From the NCBI GenBank assembly GCA_003169675.1, contig PNAT01000104.1:1-39095 (forward strand): a stretch of 39,095 bases of DNA, given 5' to 3'. Both the position numbers and the translations under genes were made by a program. Positions 7,658-15,707 of the stretch are shown here, in pieces; position 1 is the stretch's first letter, and each line of letters begins with the position of its first letter. This DNA comes from Acidimicrobiaceae bacterium. Its GTDB lineage: Bacteria > Actinomycetota > Acidimicrobiia > Acidimicrobiales > RAAP-2. Under the pieces are notes generated by a model that saw only the letters and a program-made list of their open reading frames with translations, made no database searches and was not told the DNA's origin.

Positions 7658-7664
7658 AGACGGT

Positions 7665-7901
7665 TCAACCTTCGGGAAGAGCGGCAAAATCACGCTTGGC
7701 CTGCCGATACCAACCCATACCTTTGATCGGGTTCTTCCACCGGCCCTTCATGTCCTTCAAGGCAGCTTCGTGCTCCGTGTCACCGTTAGCGACCATCTCC
7801 TTGAGATGTCGATCTTGCGCCTTGATCACCTCGTCCGCAGTCGTGCCTTGGTGCGGAGAGTCGCACGGGCCACCAAGTTGCTCACACGTCATGGTCTTCA
7901 T
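7665..7901 (-). CDS. Small DUF1059-like protein
   Basis: 78 residues starting MKTMTCEQLGGPCDSPHQG, with the CxxxxxxC pair and an EVIKAQDRHLKEMV helix followed by HEAALKDMKGRWKNP. Proteins beginning MKTMTCxQLGGACD are annotated as DUF1059-like in many bacteria; function is undefined. ATG 7901 is preferred to the upstream in-frame codons because gaggaac precedes it closely and the conserved sequence begins there. The gene is 62 bp downstream of sigJ and just ahead of an unrecognised gene. The paired cysteines could bind metal or respond to redox, which is inference. Confidence 0.7.
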   Translation of the reverse strand: MKTMTCEQLGGPCDSPHQGTTADEVIKAQDRHLKEMVANGDTEHEAALKDMKGRWKNPIKGMGWYRQAKRDFAALPEG

Positions 7902-7963
7902 GTTCCTCGCTTCCTTTCCCATTTCTGACTGTTGCTTCGGAATCCCAACGTGATCCAAGAAGG

Positions 7964-8827
7964 TCAATCTCTTGACTTCGCCCGGACACGGACTATCTCC
8001 ATGGTTGCCAGGACATCTGGGTCAGCGATCAGCTCGACCTCGTGCACCAGGCTCGCCTCGTTGAGATGGAAGACAAATGCCACCTTGGTCGATCCGGCTT
8101 GGATCCAAGCGGCACCCAGCTCACCGTCGATGGTGACCGGTGCCGCTCCCCGGGTGCCGTTGAAGCGAGCAGCCACTGCGGCTGCCCCCTTATACGCGGA
8201 TTCCGAGCCCATCGTTTGCCCGACCAGGTCGGCACGCATGACGGCGTCTGGGGCGAGCAGCGACAACAAGGTGGCAAGCTCCCCACCGCGGGCTGCAGTG
8301 AGGAATGCGTCGACGACCCGTTGGCTCTCGGCGCGCGCTGCCTGTAATGGGGCAGGCTCCGGCACACCCTGCACCTTGCGCCGCGCCCGGCTGGCCAACT
8401 GGCGGACAGCGGTACTCGAGCGCCCCATGACCGCGCTCACCTCGTCGAACGGATACCCGAACACATCGTGCAGGACGAACGCAACCCGCTCGGCTGGTGC
8501 CAGGGCATCGAGGACGACCTGCATCGCGTCACCCGTCACCTCGGCGAGCAGCGCGTCGCCTTCAGGGTCAATCGGAGTATGGTCGTCAGGCACCATGGAC
8601 TCCACCACCGACCTGGTACGCCGCCTGCGTAGATGGTCAAGGCAAAGCCGCGTCACGACGGTTGTGAGCCAGGCCGGGAGGTCATCGATTGCGTCCGTGC
8701 GGGAGAGTCGAAGCCAGGCTTCCTGAAGGACGTCGTCCGCATCGGCCTCCGACCCAAGTATCCGGACGGCGATTGCGGTCAACCGGGGCCGCTCGGCGTC
8801 AAAATCTGTCAGTTCCACCGTGGTCAC
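7964..8827 (-). CDS. sigJ: ECF41-type sigma factor with SnoaL-like C-terminal domain
   Basis: 287 residues. Sigma region 2 spans about residues 8-75 (AIAVRILGSEADADDVLQEA, then WLRLSR), and region 4 about 105-155 (LAPAERVAFVLHDVFGYPF, then RSSTAVRQLASRARRKV). A SnoaL-like domain fills about 165-280. This layout defines the SigJ/ECF41 group, where the fused domain regulates the sigma factor in place of an anti-sigma protein. The C-terminal ADPDVLATM resembles the conserved NPDKL motif of the group. The GTG 8827 start lies 8 bp from a promoter matching the ECF41 consensus, so autoregulation is likely. The usual COE-type partner is missing; a DUF1059-like gene follows instead. Confidence 0.88.
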   Translation of the reverse strand: MTTVELTDFDAERPRLTAIAVRILGSEADADDVLQEAWLRLSRTDAIDDLPAWLTTVVTRLCLDHLRRRRTRSVVESMVPDDHTPIDPEGDALLAEVTGDAMQVVLDALAPAERVAFVLHDVFGYPFDEVSAVMGRSSTAVRQLASRARRKVQGVPEPAPLQAARAESQRVVDAFLTAARGGELATLLSLLAPDAVMRADLVGQTMGSESAYKGAAAVAARFNGTRGAAPVTIDGELGAAWIQAGSTKVAFVFHLNEASLVHEVELIADPDVLATMEIVRVRAKSRD

Positions 8828-8835
8828 ACCCTATT

Positions 8836-8862
8836 GACGCACAACACCTCCAGAATGTGACT
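8836..8862 (-). promoter_or_regulatory. ECF41-type autoregulatory promoter of sigJ
   Basis: On the minus strand, AGTCACA (8862-8856) and CGTC (8839-8836) are separated by 16 bp. The published ECF41 promoter is TGTCACA, about 16 bp, then CGTC, so only one base of the -35 differs. The sigJ GTG begins 8 bp after CGTC, which implies a leaderless or nearly leaderless transcript. Confidence 0.75.
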
Positions 8863-9157
8863 TCCACGCTCACGACGGGAAACCCCTGGTGGCATCAACA
8901 ACGACGCTCGCACGACTCGGGCCGAAGGGGTATCCCCGAGGTGCCTGCTTGAGACTCTAGGAAGGTGTTGCGGTTGATCCGTAGCATTTAGAGGTCCTTG
9001 CGGGGTCACTCACGTAGTGCCTGCCGCCGGCTTTGGTCGGTTGGCTTTCGTTCGAAGAGTGTCCCGCTTGGATTTCGCCACGGAGTGGCTCAAAAGAGGA
9101 ACGAGCACCGACAGTCCACAAGCAGGAGTGGATGGGCGGTCGACTCCGGAGGAGACC
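8863..9157. other. Intergenic region without a recognised gene
   Basis: About 295 bp upstream of the sigJ promoter and downstream of the minus-strand SDR gene. Only short frames with no recognisable similarity are present. No tRNA, repeat or IS-end-like copy was seen. It marks the change from the accessory-looking part to the denser, more GC-rich part of the window. Confidence 0.5.
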
Positions 9158-10054
9158 TTAAGGGGTCGGATTTTTCGGCGCCGGCCACCCATCGACGAGT
9201 CCGAGCTCCCGGCACAGCGAACGTGACGAGACCACCTGGCCCGCGTAGCGTCCGGCGTCAACTTCAGCCCCGAGCCACCCGGCCACCTCGCCGGCCACTT
9301 CGGGAGGGGCGGGGGCGTGCCCGGCGTCGATGAGGACGCGGTCCATGCCCGATGCCCGCATTGACTCGGTGACGGTCAGCCCCGGTGCGATGCTGAAGGA
9401 CCACACACCGGCCTCGAAGAATTCAACGTGGCACATGTCGGTCACCCGGTGGAATGCTGCTTTGGCGGCGGCGTAGGCCACGCCCCAGCCACCCGAGCCT
9501 GCCGGGGCCGGTGGCGTGGTGAACGCCGCCTCCGACAGCATGTTGATCAGGCGCCCTTCGCCCCGCTGGAGCATCTGGGGCAGGAGGAGCTGGATCAGCA
9601 GCAGGGGATGGAGATAGTCGCCCACCAGGCACCGCTCAGCCAGCTCAATGGGGAGGTCGAGAATTCGGTCCATCGTTCCCGGGCCCTGGTAGATGGCGTT
9701 GTTGACCAGTACGTCGACCCGCCCCATCCGTGCCAGCGCCTCCCCGGCCACCCGGTGGATCGACTGGCGGTCCATGAGGTCCATGGGGATGGGCACGCAC
9801 GTTCGGCCGAGGCCTTCGATCTCGGCTGACGTGCTCTCGAGGCTGCCGGCAATGGTGGTCGGACCGGACGTCGAGAGAATGCTCGACGGCTGGGACCGCC
9901 CCTCGCCTTCCCGCACCGTGCGCGCCGTGATCACGAGGTCAAAGCCCCGGCGGGCCAGAGCCAACGCGGCGCAGCGGCCGATTCCCCGGCTGGCCCCGGT
10001 AACCAGTGCCACCGGTGTCGCCTCCCTCACTGGCATCTTGGGGTCGGGAGCCAT
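9158..10054 (-). CDS. Short-chain dehydrogenase/reductase
   Basis: 298 residues. The cofactor loop is VTGASRGIG (18-26), and the structural motif is VLVNNAIYQ, with Ile in place of the usual Gly of NNAG. Catalytic residues fit Ser174 (NMLSEAAF), Tyr194 and Lys198 (YAAAK). An arginine in TARTVREGEGR suggests NADP preference. A roughly 20-residue insertion rich in Ser and Thr (53-76) follows the second strand. The ATG abuts the stop of the upstream SDR gene, so the two are one operon. Substrate unknown. Confidence 0.85.
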   Translation of the reverse strand: MAPDPKMPVREATPVALVTGASRGIGRCAALALARRGFDLVITARTVREGEGRSQPSSILSTSGPTTIAGSLESTSAEIEGLGRTCVPIPMDLMDRQSIHRVAGEALARMGRVDVLVNNAIYQGPGTMDRILDLPIELAERCLVGDYLHPLLLIQLLLPQMLQRGEGRLINMLSEAAFTTPPAPAGSGGWGVAYAAAKAAFHRVTDMCHVEFFEAGVWSFSIAPGLTVTESMRASGMDRVLIDAGHAPAPPEVAGEVAGWLGAEVDAGRYAGQVVSSRSLCRELGLVDGWPAPKNPTP

Positions 10055-10822
10055 CTACATGACCCCGGCGATTTGGTGGCCGCCGTCGACGTGGAGGACC
10101 TGGCCGTTGACGTAGGCCGCCGCGTCGCTGCAGAAGAAGACCACGACGTGGGCGATGTCATCGGGGTGGCCGAGCCGACCAGTCGGGTTGGCGGCGGCCA
10201 GGCGGTCCTGTATGTCCTGGGGAACGTTGGCCGCCGCTGTCTCGGTGAGGATGAAGCCTGGCGCGATGGCGTTGGCCCGGATGCCGTCACGGCCATAGCG
10301 CGTGGCCAAATGCCGGGTCAGCTGGTTGAGGGCAGCCTTGGAGACCCCATAAGCGACCCTGGTCGACTCGCCGATGGTGCTCGTGCCCGACGAGATGTTG
10401 ACGATGGAACCCCCACCGCGCGCCGCCATGTGAGGGATGGCGTGACGCGCCAGCAAGAGGGCACCCCGGGTGTTCGTCTCGAGCACGCGGGCCCACACGC
10501 CGAGTTCGATCTCACCGGCATCGGTGTCGAGCCGCGTGTGGCTCCACGACGCATTGTGGTCGAGGCAGTCAATGCGGCCGTATTCCGCCAGGGCACACTC
10601 GACGAACGCGCGGACTGATTCTTCGTTTCGCACATCGCACGGCGCGGCCATGGCGCGGCCGCCCGCGTCCATGACTTCACGGGCCACTTCCTCGGCCCGG
10701 TCGGTGGCGACATCCCCGATGACCACACAGGCTCCCGCTTCGGCCAGGCGGAGGGCAGTGGCCCGGCCGATGTCGGAGGCCCCGCCACTGAGGAGCACCA
10801 CCTTTTCGCTGAGCTGTCCCAT
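10055..10822 (-). CDS. Short-chain dehydrogenase/reductase, FabG-like
   Basis: 255 residues from ATG 10822, chosen because the protein then begins a few residues before the first strand (EKVVLLSGG). The glycine motif is SGGASDIG (12-19) and the acidic VIGDVA suggests NAD. The usual NNAG is HNAS. The catalytic Ser144/145, Tyr158 and Lys162 (YGVSK) are present, and the C-terminus has the classical GQVLHVDGG segment. It probably oxidises a secondary alcohol or reduces a ketone. It lies immediately upstream of the other SDR, and divergent from the ArsR-SRPBCC gene whose operator could also affect it. Confidence 0.87.
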   Translation of the reverse strand: MGQLSEKVVLLSGGASDIGRATALRLAEAGACVVIGDVATDRAEEVAREVMDAGGRAMAAPCDVRNEESVRAFVECALAEYGRIDCLDHNASWSHTRLDTDAGEIELGVWARVLETNTRGALLLARHAIPHMAARGGGSIVNISSGTSTIGESTRVAYGVSKAALNQLTRHLATRYGRDGIRANAIAPGFILTETAAANVPQDIQDRLAAANPTGRLGHPDDIAHVVVFFCSDAAAYVNGQVLHVDGGHQIAGVM

Positions 10823-10905
10823 CACACCCCGTCCGGCCCGGTCCACCCTCGAACGCGGTCCATGCTGGCACAGGGCACACCCAGTCTCATCTCCGCGGCG
10901 GGGGG

Positions 10906-10933
10906 TTGACAGGTGACTAAAAGGTCACATAAA
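10906..10933 (+). promoter_or_regulatory. Promoter with ArsR-type operator, leaderless start
   Basis: A consensus -35 TTGACA (10906-10911) and a -10-like CATAAA (10928-10933) are 16 bp apart. Between them, GTGAC (10913-10917) and GTCAC (10924-10928) form an inverted repeat. The start GTG at 10942 lies where transcription should begin. The arrangement indicates repression by the encoded ArsR domain. Confidence 0.65.
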
Positions 10934-10941
10934 CTCACGAC

Positions 10942-11694
10942 GTGGACCAGGTATTCAAGGCACTGGCCGATCCGACACGGAGGAGCTTGCTCGATGAGCT
11001 CTTCCGCCAGGACGGGCAGACCTTGGGCATGCTCGAGGAGCGCTTCGCCATGACCCGCTTCGGAGTCATGAAGCACCTCAGGCAGCTGGAGGAGGCCGGG
11101 CTGGTGGTGACGAGGCGCCGAGGGCGACAGAAGCTCCACTTCTTGAACCCGGTCCCGATCCGGCTGGTCCATGACAGGTGGGTGAGCAAGTACGCCGAGC
11201 CCTGGGTGGCAGGGCTCAGCGACATCAAAGAGAGATTGGAGAGTCAGATGGAGAAGGTGTTCGAGATCTACATCCGCACCACACCCGAGCGCCTCTGGGA
11301 GGCCATCATCGACCCAGATATCAGGCGAAAGTACAACTTCGGTGCCTCGGTTTCGTCCGATTGGAAGGTCGGCTCGCATCTTGAGCTGCATGTGCCCGAG
11401 GCCGGCATGTTGCTCGGAGACGGTGAGGTCCTCGAGGTCGACCCCCCGCGCCGCCTGGTCCACACCATGACGGCGTTGTGGGGCGACGATGTGAAGAGCG
11501 AAGGCGCGTCGCGGGTGACCTGGGAGATCGTCCAGATCGAAGACTCCTGTCATTTGACCCTGACCCACGATCAGCTGCGCGAAGGTGCTAACGATCAGCT
11601 CTACGGTGGCTGGCCCATGATCCTCTCGGGTCTCAAGACGTGGTTGGAGACCGGTGAACTGCTGACGACCCCGGGGTCGTTGATGTACCGGTGA
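10942..11694 (+). CDS. ArsR-type regulator fused to SRPBCC (AHSA1-like) domain
   Basis: 250 residues. Residues about 1-95 form an ArsR winged helix: VFKALADPTRRSLLDEL, then MTRFGVMKHLRQLEEAGLV as recognition helix, then TRRRGRQKLHFLNP as wing. There are no clustered metal-binding cysteines. Residues about 105-240 form an AHSA1/SRPBCC domain (FEIYIRTTPERLWEAIIDPD, ending GWPMILSGLKTWLETGE), a fold that binds hydrophobic ligands. The fusion suggests a ligand-responsive repressor. GTG 10942 is used; an operator-like repeat lies within its promoter. The 3' end overlaps the convergent YjbR-like gene by 62 bp. The divergent SDR operon is a possible target. Confidence 0.85.
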   Translation: MDQVFKALADPTRRSLLDELFRQDGQTLGMLEERFAMTRFGVMKHLRQLEEAGLVVTRRRGRQKLHFLNPVPIRLVHDRWVSKYAEPWVAGLSDIKERLESQMEKVFEIYIRTTPERLWEAIIDPDIRRKYNFGASVSSDWKVGSHLELHVPEAGMLLGDGEVLEVDPPRRLVHTMTALWGDDVKSEGASRVTWEIVQIEDSCHLTLTHDQLREGANDQLYGGWPMILSGLKTWLETGELLTTPGSLMYR

Positions 11695-12055
11695 CCAACG
11701 CCGCCAGCTTCTTGGGGGCCAGGAGCCCGTAGCTCTCGGTCATCAGCTCTCCGATCTCGGTCCAATCGGTGGCGCCTTCGAGCACCACGCCGAGGCTCGC
11801 CACACGGTTGGCCAGAGCGAAGAAGGGGTGGCGCGAGCGGACGAGTGCCTCCCGCTCCCCCGTTTCTGCCCGGATCACCAGAATGTGGTGGCAGGCCCGA
11901 TCGGGACTTTCCACGGCGAGGAGGTGGGCGAAGGAGCGGCCCCGGATCCGGAAGTGCCGACCGGTCCAGGCCGGCACTTCTTCGGTCTGTGGCAGGGCCA
12001 CGCAGAGGCGGCGTACCTTGGTGAGGATGGCATCTTCGATCAGGGGGTAGTTCAC
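11633..12055 (-). CDS. MmcQ/YjbR-family protein
   Basis: 140 residues from GTG 12055, which overlaps the upstream cupin stop (GTGA). The MmcQ/YjbR fold is indicated by VRRLCVALPQTEEVPAW near the N-terminus, RIRGRSFAHLL, and the C-terminal TEIGELMTESYGLLAPKKL. The family is a small DNA-binding-like fold of unknown biochemical role. The last roughly 20 residues (from VTGTSTTPG) exceed the usual end of the family and are encoded antisense to the end of the ArsR-SRPBCC gene. It is the last gene of the ctaC-ctaD-ctaF run. Confidence 0.75.
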   Translation of the reverse strand: MNYPLIEDAILTKVRRLCVALPQTEEVPAWTGRHFRIRGRSFAHLLAVESPDRACHHILVIRAETGEREALVRSRHPFFALANRVASLGVVLEGATDWTEIGELMTESYGLLAPKKLAALVTGTSTTPGSSAVHRSPTTS

Positions 12056-12549
12056 GTTTCCCAGCGTGCCCGCAGGTCTTCCAGCCAGGGCGGGAACTCC
12101 AGTGGAGGGTCAGGCAGTGCGGTGGCGCCCTGGACCGCCAGGGCGCCGGCGAAGGCCTCGGGGTCGTCGCCCCATGACCGGGGGTCACCCATCATGACCT
12201 CGAACAACGTTGCACCTTGAGGTCCGGCCACGAACGGTCCGAAGGCTGCACCCAGCGGGAGCTCGATGTGGGTGCCGGCAGGGCAGTGGCGTTCGCTGCA
12301 CCAGAGGTCGCCGGCAATGACGAAGAGGACGTGGGGGCTGAGGTGGCCATGCCGCCGGACGACCATGCCGGGGTCGTAGCGGGCATAGAGGGAGAGGTAC
12401 TGGGGGTCAGGCGAGAAGGCGAGCCACTTCTCGTGGACGAAGGCGTCGCTGCCGTCGGCGTTGCGTTGGGCCTTGACGGCCTGCCACGGGACGTCGGGAT
12501 CATCGAGATGCCGGAAGATCGGCTCGGCGTCGGAACCCCCTGGCCGCAT
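12052..12549 (-). CDS. Cupin-like protein
   Basis: About 165 residues from ATG 12549; a longer frame to 12651 would overlap ctaF. The central part RYDPGMVVRRHGHLSPHVLF, followed by GDLWCSERHCPAGTHIELP and a downstream FEVMMGD, is a cupin barrel with histidines (RRHGH and SPH) placed to bind a metal. It may be a small-molecule sensor or dioxygenase-like protein; no substrate is evident. It is 17 bp downstream of ctaF and overlaps the YjbR-like gene by 4 bp, so it is probably co-transcribed with the oxidase genes. Confidence 0.7.
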   Translation of the reverse strand: MRPGGSDAEPIFRHLDDPDVPWQAVKAQRNADGSDAFVHEKWLAFSPDPQYLSLYARYDPGMVVRRHGHLSPHVLFVIAGDLWCSERHCPAGTHIELPLGAAFGPFVAGPQGATLFEVMMGDPRSWGDDPEAFAGALAVQGATALPDPPLEFPPWLEDLRARWET

Positions 12550-12566
12550 CGTTGGCCGGGCTGGGA

Positions 12567-12959
12567 TCAGACGTGCCCGCCGCGCCGGCTCTCTGCCGTG
12601 ACGCCCGCCGCCGCGCCCAGGATCAAAGGGACGCCCAGGAATATGAGCCACATGCCGAAGACCAGGGCCAGCACGGAAAGGAAGGCGCCCATGCCGAGAA
12701 CAAACGGCCAGATGGAGGATCCGGGGAAGGAGTTGATGACGCCCGCCCCCTCGGCAATGGAGGCGTCGTCGCGGTCTTCCAATCGCTTGCCCATCCGTCT
12801 ATGCCAGAACATGTAGTAGCTCCCGGGGACGAACCCGAGCAGTGACGTGCCGAGCAGCATCATGCCCCCGGCGTCCTCGTAGCTCCAGAACCAATAGACC
12901 AAGCCGACGACGCCGAAAAAGACGCCCAGGAAGAGGAGGAACAGCGCTTCGATCTTCAT
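12567..12959 (-). CDS. ctaF: Cytochrome c oxidase subunit IV
   Basis: 130 residues with about four hydrophobic segments: residues 4-24 ([20 protein letters not shown]), 30-52, and a pair near 85-120 ([20 protein letters not shown]). This size and layout match actinobacterial CtaF, a small membrane subunit of the aa3 oxidase in the respiratory supercomplex. The ATG overlaps the ctaD stop as ATGA, so translation is coupled. Position and topology make the call; sequence motifs alone are weak. Confidence 0.85.
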   Translation of the reverse strand: MKIEALFLLFLGVFFGVVGLVYWFWSYEDAGGMMLLGTSLLGFVPGSYYMFWHRRMGKRLEDRDDASIAEGAGVINSFPGSSIWPFVLGMGAFLSVLALVFGMWLIFLGVPLILGAAAGVTAESRRGGHV

Positions 12960-14752
12960 CCGACGGGAACCTTCTCCTTCTTCAGGCGGGCCGTCTTGCC
13001 GTGGGGGACGGTCAGGTCGTTCGGGTGGTTGTAATCCCAGGTGGGACGCTCAGAACGGATCGGGGGCAAGTGGGTGTAGTTGTGGTGTGGGGGCGGTGAC
13101 GTGGTGAACCACTCCAGTGTGTGGGCGTCCCAGGGATTGTCGCCGGCCGGGATCGGGTTGCGCCACGAGACTACGAAGTTGACCAGCAGGATGAAGAACG
13201 AGACGCCGATCATGAAGGCCCCGACGGTCGACACGATGTTGTAGCTCTGCCATCCGAGGTTGGAGGGGTAGCTGGCCACGCGTCGTGGCATGCCGAGCAG
13301 CCCGACAATGTACTGGGGCATGAAGGTGACCCAGAAGCCGATGAACAGAAGCCAGAAGTGCCACTTGCCCAGGTTCTCCCGGAGCATGCGGCCGAACATT
13401 TTGGGGTACCAGTAATACAGGCCGGCGAACCCGCCCATCACGGCCGTCCCGAAGAGCACCTGGTGGAAGTGGGCCACGACGAAGTACGTGTCGTGCACGG
13501 CGAAGTCAAGGGGCGGCGCGGCCAGCATGATCCCGGTGACGCCACCCATGAGGAAGGCGAACAGGAATCCGATGGAGAAGAGCATGGCTGTCGAGAACTG
13601 CAATTGCCCATGCCACATGGTCCCGATCCAGTTGAAGAACTTGATCCCGGTGGGGACGGCGATGAGCAGGCTCAAGAGGGAGAAGAACGGCAGCAGGACC
13701 GCTCCGGTGGTGAACATGTGGTGGGCCCACACACCGGTGGACAGCGCCGCGATGGCCATGGTGGCGAAGACCATGCCCTTGTAGCCGAAGACCGGCTTAC
13801 GGGAGAAGACCGGGAGGACCTCGGTCACGATGCCGAAGAAGGGCAGGGCGAGGATGTAGACCTCCGGATGGCCGAAGAACCAGAAGAGGTTCTGCCACAG
13901 CAATGGCGAACCACAGCCGCTGTAGGGCGCTCCGCTCACCAGGTGGCAGCCGACCGCGGTGTAGATGTGGGTGCTGAAGTGACGGTCGCAGAACAGCATG
14001 ATGAGGGCGCTGGTGAGGACCGGGAAGGCGATGAGGATCAGGATCCCGGTCACCAGCATGTTCCAGGTGAAGACGGGCATCCGGAACATGGTCATGCCCG
14101 GTGCCCGCAGGTAGAAGATGGTGCCGACCAGGTTTACGCCGGTGAAGATGGCCGAGAACCCGGTGAGGGCAAGCGCCATGATCCAAAGGTCCCCTCCCGC
14201 TCCCGGTGAGCTGGTGGAGCTGGCCAGAGGGGTGTAGGCGACCCAGCCGAAGCTGGCCGCCCCTCCGGCCACGAGGAAGCCCATCATCATGGTGATGGAG
14301 CCGGTCAGGTAGAGCCAGTAACTGAGCGCGTTGAGCCGCGGGAACGCCATGTCGGGTGCGCCGATCTGGAGCGGCACGATGAAGTTGGCCAGGCCACCGA
14401 AGGCGAAGGGCCCGGCGAACAGGTACAGCATGAGGCTGCCGTGCATGGTGAAGAGTTGGTTGAACTGCCCGAAGGTGAGCAGGGACGAGTGGGGCGAACT
14501 GAGCTGGAGTCTGATAAGCAGCGCCATGATGCCGGCCAGGTAGAACATCACCAGCGAGGTGATCATGTAGCTGAGGCCGATGACCTTGTGGTCGGTCGAG
14601 GTCAGCCACTTGAGGATCCCGGAGGGACCATGGTCCTCGTGCCCGCCGGAGTGGCCCTCGTCGATTCCGTGACCGGGAACCTGCGGAGGCAGGGTGAGCT
14701 CGGTCGCCGTCTCCTCTGTGGCAACGCTCGGTGGAGCGATAACGTCAGTCAC
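12956..14752 (-). CDS. ctaD: Cytochrome c oxidase subunit I (aa3 type)
   Basis: About 598 residues from GTG 14752, which overlaps the ctaC stop by 8 bp; the longer frame to 14881 lies inside ctaC. This is the catalytic heme-copper subunit that reduces O2 and pumps protons. Visible ligands are heme a His104 (TMHGS) with His428 and His430 (AHFHQ), and the CuB site HPEVY (295-299) and HH (344-345). The proton-channel Asp134 ([11 protein letters not shown]) and the Glu297 of HPEVY fit A1-type oxidases. A loop before HPEVY has extra residues with two cysteines ([17 protein letters not shown]). The tail is soluble and basic. Confidence 0.97.
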   Translation of the reverse strand: MTDVIAPPSVATEETATELTLPPQVPGHGIDEGHSGGHEDHGPSGILKWLTSTDHKVIGLSYMITSLVMFYLAGIMALLIRLQLSSPHSSLLTFGQFNQLFTMHGSLMLYLFAGPFAFGGLANFIVPLQIGAPDMAFPRLNALSYWLYLTGSITMMMGFLVAGGAASFGWVAYTPLASSTSSPGAGGDLWIMALALTGFSAIFTGVNLVGTIFYLRAPGMTMFRMPVFTWNMLVTGILILIAFPVLTSALIMLFCDRHFSTHIYTAVGCHLVSGAPYSGCGSPLLWQNLFWFFGHPEVYILALPFFGIVTEVLPVFSRKPVFGYKGMVFATMAIAALSTGVWAHHMFTTGAVLLPFFSLLSLLIAVPTGIKFFNWIGTMWHGQLQFSTAMLFSIGFLFAFLMGGVTGIMLAAPPLDFAVHDTYFVVAHFHQVLFGTAVMGGFAGLYYWYPKMFGRMLRENLGKWHFWLLFIGFWVTFMPQYIVGLLGMPRRVASYPSNLGWQSYNIVSTVGAFMIGVSFFILLVNFVVSWRNPIPAGDNPWDAHTLEWFTTSPPPHHNYTHLPPIRSERPTWDYNHPNDLTVPHGKTARLKKEKVPVG

Positions 14753-15632
14753 CGTAGGGGAGACCTCCTGCGTTCGAATTACTGCTGGTTCCTCCGCCGG
14801 CGTGCACACCGCTGGGGAGTTGCGGCGCCGAGGACGGATGCGCCTTGGCCAAGGCCAGTTCGGTGCGCAGCCACGTGGCATAGTCGGCTGGGGACACCGA
14901 CTTCACATTGAAGAACATGAGCGAGTGGTAGAGCCCGCACAGCTGGGTGCACTGTCCCCGGTAGGTTCCGTTGTGGATGACGTTGAGGTCGAAGTAGGTG
15001 GAATAACCAGGCGTGGCGTAACGGCTGAAGTTGAATTCGGGCACGTAGAAGCCATGCAGCACGTCGTAGGAGTCGAGCCTGATCCTCACCGTCTCACCGG
15101 TCGGCACCACCATGGTCGGGTCGTTCGTGGTCTGGCCGATCACCTTGACCCCGTTGGGGTACTCGAACTCCCAGCCCCATTGGAAGGCGTAGACGTGGAT
15201 GCTGGTCGCCGGGTTCGATTCCAGGGCGGTGACCTTGTTCTCGGCCAGGACGGTGAAGACGAAGAGCACCAGTACGATGAGGATCGGCACCACGGTGTAG
15301 ATGATCTCGGTGAGCGTGTGGTACTGGTGCTGAGGGGGGATCTCTTCGGACTTCCGGCGGTAGCGGACGATCGCCCAGGTGATCAACATGAGGACGAACA
15401 CGCCGACCACGAGGCCGGCGATGAAGAAGCCCTGCCAGAGGTGGTATTCGGTGCGGGCTTGGGTGGTCGAGCCCTTGTATTCCCCGAACGTGGGGAGTTG
15501 GCACCCCGTGAGCAGGAAGGCGGCAGCCACCAAACCGGCCCCGACCCGGCGCCGGCGCGGGCGCCTGACGGGCACAATTTCGGTGGTCGAGGCGGACGTG
15601 CCGTGAGGGGGGCTGGTCAACGACGAGTCCAC
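14745..15632 (-). CDS. ctaC: Cytochrome c oxidase subunit II
   Basis: 295 residues from GTG 15632. A basic N-terminus is followed by a lipobox LLTGC (Cys44), so it is probably a lipoprotein. Two transmembrane helices (about 66-91 and 110-130) precede the periplasmic cupredoxin domain. The CuA site is complete: His193 (VLHGFYVP), Cys228 and Cys232 (CTQLC), His236 and Met239. Gln replaces the usual Glu between the cysteines. The family accepts electrons from cytochrome c and passes them to CtaD. The last 35 residues are Ser/Gly-rich. It starts the ctaC-ctaD-ctaF operon. Confidence 0.96.
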   Translation of the reverse strand: MDSSLTSPPHGTSASTTEIVPVRRPRRRRVGAGLVAAAFLLTGCQLPTFGEYKGSTTQARTEYHLWQGFFIAGLVVGVFVLMLITWAIVRYRRKSEEIPPQHQYHTLTEIIYTVVPILIVLVLFVFTVLAENKVTALESNPATSIHVYAFQWGWEFEYPNGVKVIGQTTNDPTMVVPTGETVRIRLDSYDVLHGFYVPEFNFSRYATPGYSTYFDLNVIHNGTYRGQCTQLCGLYHSLMFFNVKSVSPADYATWLRTELALAKAHPSSAPQLPSGVHAGGGTSSNSNAGGLPYGD

Positions 15633-15707
15633 GTGGGTGACACTATCGAACCCCGCAAAAGAATACGAAGTTGCAGTACAGCAGGTCGCGCTCCAGCCCG
15701 TGCAGCC

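Noticed and set aside
8863..9157. Short frames in the largest intergenic gap
   Set aside because: The frames have no recognisable similarity, no convincing ribosome binding sites, and conflict with each other.
13121..14209. A 362-codon plus-strand open frame within ctaD
   Set aside because: It is antisense to the conserved oxidase subunit I and consists of acidic low-complexity sequence.
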